The notes below the pieces were generated by a model, which worked only from the letters and a program-made list of their open reading frames with translations, had not been told where the DNA came from and made no database searches. Both the position numbers and the translations under genes were made by a program. This document shows positions 34,868 to 47,300 of a stretch of 64,000 nt of DNA, in pieces. Source of the DNA: Glycine soja. Taxonomy: Eukaryota; Streptophyta; Magnoliopsida; Fabales; Fabaceae. Each line of letters opens with the position of its first letter. Within the stretch, counting starts at the first letter, position 1. Location: positions 10,452,485 to 10,516,484 of the forward strand of contig NC_041002.1 in the NCBI RefSeq assembly GCF_004193775.1. Reading direction: 5' to 3'.

Positions 34868-35250
34868 CTTCTAGCACACTCCAGACATCTTCTCAAAGAT
34901 CCCAACGGTCAGATCATGGAAAATTGTCTTGTGAAGTTTCAAACCAAATTTCGAGAAGGGTTAACAAAGGCTGGGCAGCGTTTTTACCGAGGCAGCTTCA
35001 TGTAGTTTTCTCTAGAAGCTTCATTAAGAGGCTTCCTCTAGAAGCTTCATTAAGAGGATTCTAGCACACTACAGGCATCTTCTCAAAGATCCCAACGGTC
35101 TGATCATGGAAAAGTTTCTTGTAAAGTTGTAGACCAAATTTCGAGAAGATCCAACGGTTAACGAAGGCTGGGCAGCGTTTTTACCGAGGCAGCTTCATGT
35201 AGCTTTCTCTAGAAGCTTCATTAAGAGGCTTCCTCCAGAAGCTTCCTCGT
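34868..35250. repeat. 190-bp direct duplication in LTR I
   Basis: TTCTAGCACACT begins at 34869 and again at 35059. Both units continue through ATCTTCTCAAAGATCCCAACGG, GCTGGGCAGCGTTTTTACCG and CTAGAAGCTTCATTAAGAGG. Confidence 0.85.
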
Positions 35251-35398
35251 GGCTTCTTTGAGAAGTTTTCTCAAGAGGCTTCTTTGAGAAGCTAGATCCT
35301 TATCTATCCACACCCCTCTATTAACTAAATTAACTTCCTTGAAAATAATTATGGATGAAAATAACGCAACAAATAATCAAACATCAAACATAATTACT

Positions 35399-35402
<4 letters not shown>

Positions 35403-35463
<61 letters not shown>
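35403..35463. repeat. (AT)n microsatellite in LTR I
   Basis: About 60 bp of AT dinucleotides close to the TGTAACACCC end. The tract creates a spurious alternating Ile-Tyr reading frame. Confidence 0.96.
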
Positions 35464-35477
<14 letters not shown>

Positions 35478-35488
35478 AGGGTGTTACA

Positions 35489-38400
35489 GAGTGTCTAGTT
35501 GTTACCCCTTTTGATATGTCACCGATGATATTATCAAGAGGATGATATCTTGAAGTTCTCCACTCTTTTGGAAGATCTGTATCTGTACTTGTTTTAGTTT
35601 CAACAATTTGAAGGTCTTCTTCATTTCCATTTCATTTCTCTTTGTGCCCTTTCTCATCAATGTGCATGCCTTCTAGAGAATATGTAACATCATCAAGTGT
35701 TTCCTTCTTGGCCTTATAGGGTTAGTTTCATCAAAAGCAACATAGATAGATTCTTCAATAACCATAGTTCTTTTTTTTTTTATAAATTCTAAAGGCTTTA
35801 CTATTCAAGGAATAGCCAAGGAATATACTAGAGCTGTCAAAATGGGCCGACCCGAATGGCCCGATTTTTTTTCGGGCTTGGGCCTTAAAATTCCAGCCCG
35901 AATTAACATCCGGGCTTTTTAGCCCGGCCCGATAAAGCCCGCAAAAAATATGGGCTAGCCCGAATGGGCCATGGGCCGCCCGCAGCCCGAATAAATAATA
36001 AAAAAAAAGTAATTGGGCCAATGCAAAAACACAACCCACAGCCCACACAAACAAAACACATTACTGGCCACTTGTATTTGCTGCTGCACCAGCACTAATA
36101 TATAGGTGGATATACATATTGTCTCTTAATATGTAAGAATTTGAATGTGTTTAATATAACTGTTGGTTAATATATGTATGAAATCCTGTTGTAGCTTATG
36201 CTTCTCAGTAGTCAGTACTGGCCACTTGCTCTAGTAATTTTGACGGGATGTTATTACCTGTATTGTTTATGAACATCCAGCTTTCACTTTGACCATACTT
36301 TGATTCTAAGTGAGTTGCAAAATAGTTGAATTCAATTTTACACAGTATTATATAATTATATAATTGGAGTGTCCAGAATGATTTATGGAGAGGTGGAAGG
36401 CTCCATGATCCAGGTGTGGCTGCCCAGTAATATGTTTCCAGCTTGGATTTAAGCACACACATTGGATGAAGAAAAAAAAAAGGAAAAAAATGTGGGCTGG
36501 CCCGAAAGCCCGTACCGGGCCGGGCTTGGGCCATACTTTTCCTAGCCCGTTTTTCATCCGGGCTTTTTAGCCCGGCCCGATGTAGCCCGAAGCCCGAATG
36601 GGTCGGCCCGAAACGGGCCGGGCCGCCCGTTTTGACAGCTCTAGAATATACCTTCATCAGATTTTGCATCAAACTTACCTAAGTTGTATTTTCTGTTGTT
36701 TAGCACAAAACACTTACATCCAAAAATATGAAGATGAGAAATGTTCGGATTTCTTCCCTTGTACAATTCATATGGAGTTTTCTTCAAGATTGGTCTAATT
36801 AAATCTCTATTCATTATATAGCAAGCAGTATTAACAGGTTTAGCCCAGATATATTTAAGAAGATTTGTATCATTAAGCAAAGTTCTAGCTATTTCTTCTA
36901 AAGATGTATTTTTCCTCTCAATTACTCCATTTTGTTGAGGGGTTCTATATGAAGAAAAATTGTGTTCAATGCCATTTTCATAAAAAAAATGATTCAAAAT
37001 CTTTATTTTCAAATTCTATTCCATGATCACTCCTAATAGATGCAATATTGAGATTTTTCTTGTTTTGAATGATTTTAGCAAGTTTCTTAAAAGCATGAAA
37101 AACATCTTTTTTGTGAGTAAGAAATAATGTCCATGTAAATCTTGAATAATCATTAACTATAACAAGAGCATAATAATTTCCTCCAAAACTCATAGTTCTA
37201 GAGGGACCAAAAAGATCCATAGGCAGAAGTTGTAAGGGTTGAGTTGTAGAAATAATATTCTTTGATTTGAAGGAAACCCTTGTTTTCCTTTTTGACATGC
37301 ATCACATAATCTATCTTTTTCAAATTTAAGTTTTGGTAAACCAATTACTAAATCCTTAGAAATTAGTTTATTTAAATGTTCCATGTTTATATGAGCAATT
37401 CTTCTATGCCATAACCAAGAATCATCATCTTTACTAAGAAAACATTGAGCATGATTTGATGTTTTATCTAAATTTATCATGTATACCTTATTTGTTCTAT
37501 AGCCTATATGTTTTATATTTTTATCATGTTTACTTTCAATAACACAATTATGAGAGTCAAATGATACTAGAAAGCCTACTAACACTTAGTAGACTATGCT
37601 TAAGACCATCAACAACTAGAACATTTTTAATGGAGGTAGATGGATTCATACCTCTATTTCTGACTCCAAGAATTCTACCTTTATTGTTGTTGCCATCAGT
37701 CACATGTCCACTATTCTTGGGAGAAATATGAGTAAACTTTGATGCATCTCCCGTCATGTGTTTAGAGCATCCGCTATCAATGTACCAACTTTTCTTCAAA
37801 GAATCATATATAATCATATTTATGACTTAGGTACCCAAATTTTCTTGGGTCCTTGAATGTTCATTTTGATAAAAGATCCTTTTGGAACCCATATCATTTT
37901 AATATTATTACTATTTTTCCTAAAATAGCACGTAGATGCACTATGTCTTTTCTTTCCACAGTAAAAACATGTTAAGAAAGGAGAACTATTCTTTTGAGTA
38001 GATGCAAGGAAGTTTTTACACAATTTTTGTTGTTTGTCAGGTCTATATCCTAATCCAGCTTTATCAAACATAAATCTTTGCTTTCCTAGTATAATATCTA
38101 AATTATTTTTGCCAATAGTAAATTTGGCAAGAGAATTTTTCATATCCTTGATTTCTTATATAAACTTGTTACAACATTTACATGAGTTAGATGCTTCTTT
38201 ACTATCTTGTATTACTTTTATGGTAGAAGATTGATTTGTGTCAATTGGTTTTAAAGTTTTGACTTCAGTCCTAAGATTTTCTAATTCTTCATTTAATTTC
38301 AAAACTTCCTTTTCTAAATTTGAAATAGTTTTCTTAGAAAATGAAACTAGTTTTGCAAGTTTGATTGATTCTTTATGCAAGTCATTGAATGCATCTTGAA

Positions 38401-39535
38401 ATTCATCAAAGGAAATAGACAAGTTATTGTTAGAAGATGTTACCTCTTCTTGACTTTCATAATTTTTGGCCATGAGACTTAGATTCATGACTTCATTTTT
38501 TGAGTCTTCGAATGAATCCATATCGTTATCCTCCCAAGTGATGTAAGCTTTCTTTTCTTTCTTATCATTGAAGGTTTTGGTGTCAGATTTTTCCATTCTT
38601 TTCTTGAAACTAGGGCAATCAACTCTCAAATGTACAGGTTGGTTACATTCATAACACTTTGGAACAGAAGATGAATCTTCTCCTCTTTTCTATTGTTTGA
38701 AGTTTGATCTTCTTTGATATCCTTTGTTTCTTAGGAATTTACTAAATCTCTTTACGAAGAAACTGAAATCATCATCTTCTTCTATTTCATTCAAGTCCTC
38801 TTTGTCACTTTCTTCTTGAATTGAAGATGAGGCTTTAAGTGTAATTCCTTTCTTTTTCTTTCCATTTTCTTCATGTTGATTTAGTCTCATAAGTTCCATT
38901 TCGTGTTCCTAAAGCTTTACAAAAAGAGTTGCAAGAGACATGTTAGTGAAATCTCTTGATTTTGTAATTGCAGTTACCTTTGGTTGTCATTCCCTGCTTA
39001 AACATCTCAGAACTTTGTTAATGAGATCCTCATTAGGAAACATCTTTCCTAATGATGCAAGATGATTTACTATATGTGTGAATCTCTTTTGCATATCTTG
39101 TATGGTCTCATTTTGATTCATTCTAAAAATTTCATATTCATGAGTTAGGGTGTTTATTCTAGATGTCTTTACATCAGTTGTTCCTTCATGGGTTACTTGT
39201 AATGTATCCCACATTTCTTTTACATTCTTACAATTTGATACTCTAAAGTATTCATCCATGCCTAATGCAGAGGTAATTATGTTTTTGGCCTTTAAGTTAT
39301 ATTGTACCCTTCTTCTTTCTTCATCCCATTGTTCCCTGGGTTTTTCTATAGTTGCGTTTCTTACTACCATTGTAGGGATGTAAGGACCGATTTCAATGGC
39401 TTCCCAGATGTTTAAATCTATAACCTCTACGAAGATTTGCATACGGGTTTTCTAGTAATGGTAACCCACACCATTGAATATAGGAGGCCTATTAACAGAG
39501 TTTCCTTCGAGAAATAGAAAGTTTGATGAGGCCAT
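35489..39535 (-). pseudogene. Element B copia polyprotein, gag to integrase, many lesions
   Basis: ATG 39535-39533 (MASSNFLFLEG) with an early TAG, then UBN2-type gag (38987-39442: EKPREQWDEERRRVQYNLKA, MWDTLQVTHEGT, VLRCLSRE). Next an acidic/basic gag tail with FFVKRFSKFLRNKGYQRRS, a degraded zinc knuckle (near 38640: HECNQ...VDCPSFKK), a coiled-coil segment (38156-38629) and CFYCGKKRHSASTC (near 37950). Protease has WYIDSGCSKHMTGD (37750-37800). A GAG pre-integrase region follows (LWHRRIAHINMEHLNKL near 37400). Integrase has LWIFLVP/MDLFGPSRTM, NDYSRFTW, IRSDHGIEFENK and SYRTPQQNGVIERKN (36900-37260), then GRNPNISHLHIFGCKCFV. After the hAT insertion, LGYSLNSKAFRIY continues. Frames change repeatedly; not functional. 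Confidence 0.82.
35829..36643. mobile_element. 815-bp non-autonomous hAT element in copia B integrase
   Basis: Terminal inverted repeats TAGAGCTGTCAAAATGGGC and its partner TAGAGCTGTCAAAACGGGC lie inside a perfect 8-bp target duplication GAATATAC (35821-35828, 36644-36651). The subterminal regions are GC-rich mirror copies built from GGGCTTTTTAGCCCGGCCCGAT, unlike the AT-rich centre. No transposase coding is visible. Removing it rejoins the integrase sequence DAKSDEG to GYSLNSKAF. Confidence 0.92.
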
Positions 39536-39559
39536 AACTATTCTTGAAACAAGAATCAA

Positions 39560-39571
39560 GCTCTGATACCA
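39560..39571 (-). other. Element B primer-binding site (tRNA-Met)
   Basis: On the minus strand TGGTATCAGAGC lies two bases after the LTR end. It is a perfect match to the common plant initiator tRNA-Met PBS. Confidence 0.88.
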
Positions 39572-39573
39572 CA

Positions 39574-40655
39574 TGTTGGACAAGTGGCCTCAATAACTTA
39601 AGAGGGGGGGGGGTGAATTAAGTTTCAAAATTTTCCGACTAACAAACTTTAATTCCCTCTTTAAATGATATATGACAGATTTAATATGCAGAAGAATGAG
39701 CAACAAACAATTTAATTGATGTTCTTTAAATGCGCAAGCCAAAATTAATTGCAATAATATAAATCAGATAAGGGAAGAGAGAATTGTAAACTTGATTTAT
39801 ACTGGTTCTACCACTTCCAGTGCCTACATCCATTACTCAAGTAACCCACTTGAGATTTTCACTATCCTTGTAAAATTCTTTTACAACTTCTGAACCACCT
39901 AGGGATCCCTTTCCCTTGTGTTTAGGAAACTCACAAAACAAGAGACACACAACCTCTTGATCACAACAATTTTCTTTTTGAAGTACAATTTTTTTTTCTC
40001 TCTTTTAGAGGATAATGATACAAATTGAAGATCTTAGAAGAATCCTTAATTGATTTGCAAGTGTTTGGCCAAACGTTTATTTTTTAGAGAATAAGACAAT
40101 GTGGTTTTGAAAAACTCTGAAGATTTTTGTAGACAATTTACATATTTATTGGCCTTTGGTGGCTTTTCAAAAACTCATGAAGGGATGTGACTTTTCAGAA
40201 TTATTTTTGAAATTTCCTCACTGGTAATCGATTACAGATCTTTGGTAATTGATTACACAGTTATTTAATGAGGAGTCATGCCTTTTCAATTTGAATTTCA
40301 GGAGCTCCGTTACTGGTAATCGATTACATACATGTGGTAATCGATTACAACTTTTAAAATTCAAATTTAAAACTTCCTGAAAGCTTTTTAAAACCAATTG
40401 TGCTTCTTGTAATCGATTACATCTCCTTGTAATCGATTACTAGTGAAAACTACTTTTTTAGAAATGTAAAAATATTTAAAAACTTTTTATAGATAATTTG
40501 AAAATTATGTTTTTAAGGTCAAACCTTTTCAATCATTAAGAGATTCTTTTAACAAAAATGGACTAAAGTGAATCTTTTCTCTTGTTCTTTTGCTTACTTG
40601 ATCTTGACTTTGGACTTGAAGTAAAATTGAGTTTCTTTTATCTTTGGCATCATCA
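39574..40655 (-). repeat. Element B 5' LTR
   Basis: About 1.08 kb; minus-strand start TGATGATGCCAAAG, end GGCCACTTGTCCAACA. It contains six TAATCGATTA-type motifs in pairs (40206-40440) and matches the solo LTR at 18804-19784. The outer boundary may extend a few bases into TTTT. It sits inside the Ty3 RT fragment that starts at 40670. Confidence 0.8.
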
Positions 40656-40669
40656 AAACCTTTATACAT

Positions 40670-41990
40670 ATGCAATCGCAGAGACTATATGTTTATTATA
40701 GAGAGTTAAACAAGGCCACCATCAAGAACAAGTTTCTTATTCCTTTAGTAGATGATTTACTGGATGAGTTGTACGGTTCCCACATTTTTTCAAAAATTGA
40801 TTTAGGAGCTGGGTACAATCAAGTGAGGATGGCTACTTGTGACATTCCTAAGACTGCATTCAGAACATATGGTGGTCATTTTGAATACCTTGTCATGCCA
40901 TTTGGCCTCATGAATGCTCCTGCAACCTTTCAAGGTCTTATGAATGTTGTTTTCAAACAATTCCAGAGAAAATTTTTGCTATTTTTCTTTGATGATATTC
41001 TCATCTACAACAAGTCTTTAGATGATCATGTCATACATCTACGGTAGGTACTTTCCACTATGAGGGTAATTCCTTATTTGCTAAGCATTCTAAATGCTAC
41101 TTTGTTGTCCCTAAGGTGGAGTATAGGCAAGGCAAGGCAAGGAGAACGTGGTAGCGGATGCTCTTTCTAGAGTGAAGCCTATGGAATGCCAGGCCCTTAT
41201 CACTCATAAAATCCAATCTGATATGCTTTAGAGAATTAAGCTCACTCGGTCCACTGATCCTTATCTTCAGAAGTTGATCTCTGATTTACAACATTTTGTT
41301 GCATCTCACAAACATTATTCTTGGCTCAATGGTGAGCTCAAAAGGAAAGAGAAGTTGGTAATGGGTCAGGATCCTACACTCAGACATGATTTACTTACTT
41401 AGCTCCACACCTCTGCTGTTGGAAGGGATTGTTTAGAGATATTCAATTGTTTATACAGTAGTGTCTCATTTGTTAGTAGTGCAAATATGATACTACGGCT
41501 TCTCCTGGGCTTTTACAGCCTTTACCAATCCCTGACCATGTGTCGCAACATATTACAATGGATTTCATTGAGGGTTTTCCTAATTCTGCTGAAAAATAGG
41601 TCATTTTCATTGTGGTTGAAAGACTCAGTAAAACTACTCATTTCATGTCTTTAACCCATCCGTATATAGCTGCTACAATGGCTTAATCCTTCCTTGATCA
41701 TGGTTCTAAGTTGCATGGATTTCCTAACCCTATTACAAGTGACAGGGACACAGTTTTCATTAGCCAATTCTGGCAGGAATTCATGAGTCTTCACGGGGTT
41801 CAGCTGCAGCTTTCCACCTCTTATCACCCACAAACAGATGGGTAGACTGACGTTGTTAAGAGGTGTTTGGAGACTTATCTTTGGTGTATGTGTTTAGATA
41901 GACCTCATCATTGGGTTCATTAGCTCTCTTTAGCTAAATGGTGGTACAACACCACCTTCCATACTTCTGCCCATGCTACTCCCTATGAAA
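40670..41990 (+). pseudogene. Decayed Ty3 pol fragment: RT, RNase H end and integrase core
   Basis: RT portion 40670-41047 ([71 protein letters not shown]); the usual YVDD/YFDD is here FFDD. After a stop at 41045 the sequence jumps to [17 protein letters not shown] (near 41150), then in another frame to integrase with [28 protein letters not shown] and STSYHPQTDG (41560-41840). It ends near ATPYEIVYSQH (41990). Several stops are visible. The missing RNase H indicates internal deletion. It directly abuts an unrelated gag. Confidence 0.78.
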
Positions 41991-41997
41991 TTGTATA

Positions 41998-43399
41998 TAG
42001 CCAACATAATGGCTGATGAGCAACCTAGACGAGTAACCCTTGAAGACTACTCAAGTTCAAGTGTGCCGCAATTTTTCACTAGTATTGTGCGGCTGGAGGT
42101 TCAAGCTCCGAATATCACATATCCACATTCTTTGATTCAGCTTATACAGGGCAATCAATTTCATGGTTTTCCCAATGAAGATCCTTATGCACATCTAGCA
42201 ACTTACATTGAAATTTGTAACACAGTCAGAATTGTTGGACTTCCGGAAGATGCTGTTAGGCTCAGGTTATTTTCATTTTCACTATCTGGAGAAGCCAATA
42301 GGTGGTTGCATTCATTCAAAGGTAATATCTTGAGGACTTGGGATGAAGTTGTGTAAAAGTTTCTGAAGAAATATTTCCTAGAGTCCAACACTGCAGAGGG
42401 AAAGGCTACCATCTCTCATTTCACCAGTTCCTAGATGAATCTTTGAGTGAAGCCCTAGAAAGATTCCGTAGCTTGCTGCGGAAAACTTCTACTCATGGAT
42501 TCTCTGAGCCCATACAACTGAATATTTTCATTGACGGGTTGAGGCCACAATCTAAGCATTTCTTAGATGCTTCTGCAGGGGGTAAAATAAAGCTTAAGAC
42601 TCCTGAAGAAGCCATGAAACTAATTGAGAATATGGCTACTAGTGATCACGCTATCTTGTGTGATAGAACACACTATCACACCAAGAAGATTTTATTAGAG
42701 ATGTCATCACAAGATGCTCTGCTGGAGTAGAATAAGTTGTTGTCCAAGAAACTTGAGACTTTAACAGAAACACTGAGTAAGCTGTAACCTCAATTACATG
42801 TTAGTCAGCCTTCACCTTCTTTTGTTTTGCAGGTTGCAGGTTGCACACTTTGTGGAGGAGCTCATGAATCAGGCTATTGTATTTCTGCTAAAGAATATAT
42901 ACATGAAATTAATTATATGGGTGGACCATTAAATAGGCCGCCACAACAAGGGCCTAACCTCTATGAGAGGACAACAAAGCTGAAGGAGACTCTTACTCAA
43001 TTCATGCAGGTTTCAATGTCAAATCACAAGAGTACTGAGTCGGCCATTAAAAATTTGGAGATCCAGCTGGGACATTTAGCTAAACAAATAGCTGACAACT
43101 CTTCCTCAAAATTTGGAGCCAACACACAAAACAATCCAAAGGAAAAGTGTAAAGCTATGATGACCCGTGGAAAAATGGCAACCATGGATGAAGAAGAGAA
43201 GGATGATAAGATAGTGGATGGAGATAAACAACAGCTAGTAACTGAACCAACATCTGAATCGGAGGACAATTTTTGTGAACTTAAGGAGATAGAAGATGAA
43301 GAGGATGAACAGGAGAATGAGAATACAATAAGCAAGAATGAGAATGAAATAAATGATGAGAAAAAAAAAGAAAGAAGAAAAAGAAAAGGAAAACAATGA
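41998..43399 (+). pseudogene. Athila-like Ty3 gag, stops and frameshift
   Basis: Starts at about 42011 (MADEQPRRVTLEDYSS). Core: VRLEVQAPNITYPHSLIQLIQ, FPNEDPYAHLATYIEICNTV, LRLFSFSLSGEANRWLHSFKGN, then TAA at 42354. It resumes at 42443 (EALERFRSLLRKTSTHGF, FIDGLRPQSKHFLDASAGGKI, AMKLIENMA) to a stop at 42728. The next open part, 42827-43399, has a knuckle-like CTLCGGAHESGYC, LETQLGHLAKQIA-like NLEIQLGHLAKQIAD, and a long Glu/Lys/Asn tail. The gag type resembles Athila lineage elements. No LTR or PBS precedes it. Confidence 0.77.
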
Positions 43400-43481
43400 A
43401 AAAACTGAAAAAATGAAAAAAGAGATGAAAAGAAAAAGAGTAAGAGTGAGCAGTCCAGAGAAAAGAAGAAAGAGGTAGCTC

Positions 43482-44335
43482 ATGGAGTTCTTGCACCCCG
43501 GATACAAAGGCTTCTTTGAGTGACTCTGCAATCCTTCATACACAGGGGCATGCGCTTTCTGAAAAGACTCATGTCCAAGGTCACAAATCATATCCTCCAA
43601 GCGATCTCCCATTTCTACATCAAACGGTTCAGATTGGGATGCACTCTGCATGTCCGTCATTTCACCATGCCATATCCATGTCGTATAATTCCTCTTAATT
43701 CCATCACACAATAGATGCTCCCATATGTCGTCCAGTATTTGTCGTATTCTGTTCAAACAATTGATGCAAGGACAATAATATTTTCCATCTTCATCCGGTC
43801 AACCTCTTTTTGAAGCAAATTGTAAGAACTGCTCGACGCCTTCCTCATATTCTGGGCTGATGCGACTTTCATTCATTCAACTTCGATCCATCTAAGTAAT
43901 AACTCTGTGATACTCTTAGAGTTATTCGATGCATGAAAATCTCATTTTTTTATTATAGGTGTGGCCCTATCCCATTCAGGAAGACCGTCTTTTATGGTAG
44001 CTTCATACGTCAGGGTTAATTCTATTTTGTTAAATTTGATAAAATTTCAACTGCATTTCGCATTGGTCTCCAAGTACACGACATGAAATCGGTGAAATTA
44101 ATTTCCCGATAATCAAGTATCCACTCAGAGAACAACTACAAATGCATTGTACCGAAATTTTATCAAATTAAACAAAATAATTTAAACCTTAACACGTGAA
44201 TCTACCATAAAAATATCAGTCTCCCCAAACAGTCCAAACGGACAATTCAAGATGGAATACAATGATTAATGCAAATTGTCCGCAAGAATCATTGCATTCA
44301 GTCTCAAACGGGAATCTAAGGTTCACTCATAATGA
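43482..44335 (-). mobile_element. CACTA transposase 5' fragment, inverted relative to element E
   Basis: Minus-strand similarity to 15200-16030 of element E: the transposase-associated domain region (RIRQILDDIWEHLLCDGI, PFDVEMGDRLEDMICDLG, KKPLYPGCKNSM) and its upstream non-coding region (CTCCCCAAACAGTCC, AATGCAAATTGTCCGCAAGAATC). It breaks exactly after PGCKNSM at 43482, where the Athila-like gag tail ends. No terminal repeats seen. Confidence 0.8.
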
Positions 44336-47300
44336 ACACAATTTGTATATCATATATCAGTTGTCTTTAATGGCAGTGAATAAGTCAAATAGTTTCAAAC
44401 AGTCATACACAGTAGTCAAACAGTCATACAATGTGAATAAGTCAAATAGTTTCAAGCAAGTTAATGTGTCATATTTTCTCTATTTCTATTTTCGGGGAAC
44501 TAGTTATTTCATCCTCAGTCCCATGGGATATGTACTCCAGTGATTTTTTATTTTAGGCGGGGATGTGGAATTTTACCTCTAGTGGCTACAGTTGTTGCTC
44601 TATCTCCTGTAGCTCAGAGATCAGAAAAGGAATTTGGTTAAATTTGCTGAGCACCCTCCTCTTTCCTTTGTTGTTTTTAGATCTTGGTTCTTCTATAATC
44701 ATTTTTTCCTCTGAGGCATTTAAGGGGGCAGTTATGACCTTTCTATTGCATATTCATGACATTGGGATGGGGTTTTGTAGGAGAAAAGTGAGTTCTACAT
44801 TCAGAACTTTGGCATGAATTGGTTCTTTGCCATGCCTCTTTGGTGTCTAATGTAAGGGTGGGTTACTTCTACACTCTTATAACAAAAAATGACTTTTTCT
44901 TGCACTATGGTGACCCTTGTGCATACTAATGCTTAACTCACTTTTAAGCACAATTCATTAGTGTTAGACTGTTGCAGTTTAATGAATTTGCTCTTAGAAG
45001 TTATAAATAAAATATCTCCACCTACCACCTCGAAACCAGCACCTGAACTTTTTACATTTTATAACATATATGCTCTTTTTCTGCATAAGCTACATGCATA
45101 TGCATAACCTAATCAACATTTTCCTGCTTAGGTTGCTGTGTCTACCAACAGGGAAGTGAATGGCCATATCCCTTTCTTAACTGATAACAGGGAAGTGAGA
45201 TATATATAAATTAATTTTTGAATTGATCAAAGTTTGAAGGGTCCACTCCCACCAAAGTGGCAGAGTTACAGTTTACAGAGAGGACCGACATGCATGCAAT
45301 GTACAGCACAACTAGCTCTGATAAATTGACCGAACTTTGACTCCAAAATGAAAAAGAAGCCAAGGAATGGAATTAGCTGGCGACACCGACAGATCAAAGT
45401 CATGGCGTGACCCTGGATTGTCTTTCAATTAGATAACAGTGAATTTCAATTTATCAATTCAAATTACACCTTTATATCCTCATTTGGAAGGTTAATTAGA
45501 GGGATGATGGCTTTCTCTTAAACATACTTTGTGAGTTAATTTCTTTCTTTGCTACACCATCAACTATAAATATCCAAATCAATGTGGAAATATATGTAGG
45601 ACACTTAATTTTAACATTATTTAGCACTGAATTTATTGAGAAAGAAAAATTATGAAGATGGATCAATATTTGGTAGAGGTGTTAAAATAAGTTTCAGCTC
45701 GGACCAATTCATTAATCATGTTTATTGTATTGTAAGATCACATGTTCCCTTTTCAAGTATCTTTTCCTATCTCCCATTAAAAAATGACATGTAACTGAAA
45801 AAGAAAAAGTAGTCAAACTAATGCTATTGATTTTTTTAATTGGAGTGACATTTTTTAATTAGAGATTAAAAAAACATCAACAAGTGATTTGTTTCCCTAT
45901 GTGATAGCTCATCCATATGCCCCATGGTCAAATGCATGCATGATTTTATGTTTTCCCATGACTTTCAATTTTGTCATGCTCTTCACATCAGGGCAACTTG
46001 CAAGAGGACAACCATCCAAGCCTACTCTATCTTGTGCAAGTAAAAACCTTTGGTTGTTGATTTGAGGAATTTGTGTTTAAATCTATTTTGTTTTTAATTA
46101 TGGAAGTTGTTGTTGTAGTCACAAGATGCATTATGGAGTGTTTTAGTGTATAAATTAGATCTTAGTGGGAAAATATTAATGAGAGTTCTTTAATTTGACG
46201 TACAACTGGCATGTCTTTCCTTTTTATTTGCTTTACTGATTTTAGAAGTTCTTGGTTCTAGCTGCTATTCAAGTTTGTGTTTCTAGTCTAAACCATAAAC
46301 TTAGTGTGATGCTTTTCAGGCCTCAAATGTAGAACAAGAGAATGCAATTAAAACATGTAAATGTTAGCAGAATATAGAACACTCTGAAGCAACTAAAAAG
46401 GTAGAAGAGGTAGAACAATATGCACCAACAATAGACACAGAAGAAACAGAAAAAATGCAGCATGCAGAATAACCAATCAAGGCAGAACGAAGAAGGCAGA
46501 AAAACCAACCAAAAACACAGTAAAAACACTCTGAAGTAAGGATGTGCTGGCACAAACCTTCTAGAAGCAAAATATCTCAAATCTTGGTGCCGTTAGATAT
46601 TGTCTCTGGTAGCAATTTATTTTGCAATTTGTTTCTTTCCTCCAAGGCACTAACAAATAACTCAATCACCACCTACATCAATCATCAAACAGATATCAAT
46701 AAGTCTAAATAGCATACATATGGCAATGTTAGAAAGTGGTTGAGGTTCAGGTTCAGCTCAATGCTGCATGTTGTTATTGATGCATAGAAGCATAAACTGG
46801 CTGGTGATTGCCAAAAGTAATCAAAGGGGTGCTGTGCTGACAAACTCAAATATTAAAATAGACAGGTAAATTTGCATTTTAATGTGGAGGTTCAAAACTA
46901 TTATATTCTGCTCATGTGGATACTGAAAGTTATACACGATCTCTTTTGGTGTGCTGTTTATTTTCAGTTATGTTTCTTAAGTATCATATTTGTATAAGTT
47001 TTATTTCTTAACCATCTTCTATAAAAAATCATGTGTGCTTTGGCAGTAAAGGCATGTTGGCCATTTGCACCTCAGCTAGCAACCACTTTCTTCATCCAAT
47101 TGCTTTCCAACAAGTTCATTTCACAACTTTGTTTCAGTTACATACATATTGTACAAATCACAACTTAGAACCAAGCAACATTGATCACAATTCAAATTTT
47201 AATAAATACATAAACAATGCTCAGAAAAAACAAACTTTTGTCTTACCTCTCCTTTCTGAAATATAACACCAAAACTCCAACCAATCACTTAAACTGGAGG

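Larger units (their letters stand above)
32830..35488 (-). repeat. LTR I: long TG..CA LTR unit
   Basis: On the minus strand it begins TGTAACACCCTGATAC and ends TTATCAATCTCA; about 2.66 kb. No 5-bp target duplication is seen (AAAGG versus GAGTG), and the flanks are two different truncated elements, so its arrival or later recombination removed DNA on one or both sides. Internal tandem repeats are listed separately. Short ORFs such as 34552-34845 are not supported as genes. Confidence 0.6.
35489..40655 (-). mobile_element. Element B: Ty1/copia element truncated after integrase
   Basis: On the minus strand: 5' LTR (39574-40655), tRNA-Met PBS, gag, CCHC-like region, protease, integrase, then truncation at 35489 where LTR I starts. 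RT, RNase H and 3' LTR are absent. A hAT element (35829-36643) interrupts the integrase C-terminal part. Integrase directly following protease confirms copia order. Confidence 0.82.

Noticed and set aside
35339..35545. Open frame with a long Ile-Tyr alternation
   Set aside because: Produced by the AT microsatellite; no other coding evidence.
43235..43756. 173-codon minus-strand frame
   Set aside because: Its N-terminal part is real CACTA similarity, but the rest is the antisense of an Athila-like gag tail; the frame spans a chance junction.
44565..44640. Short protein-like stretch (LPLVATVVALSPVAQRSEKEFG)
   Set aside because: Too short and not assignable to any family; retained only as a note on the region.
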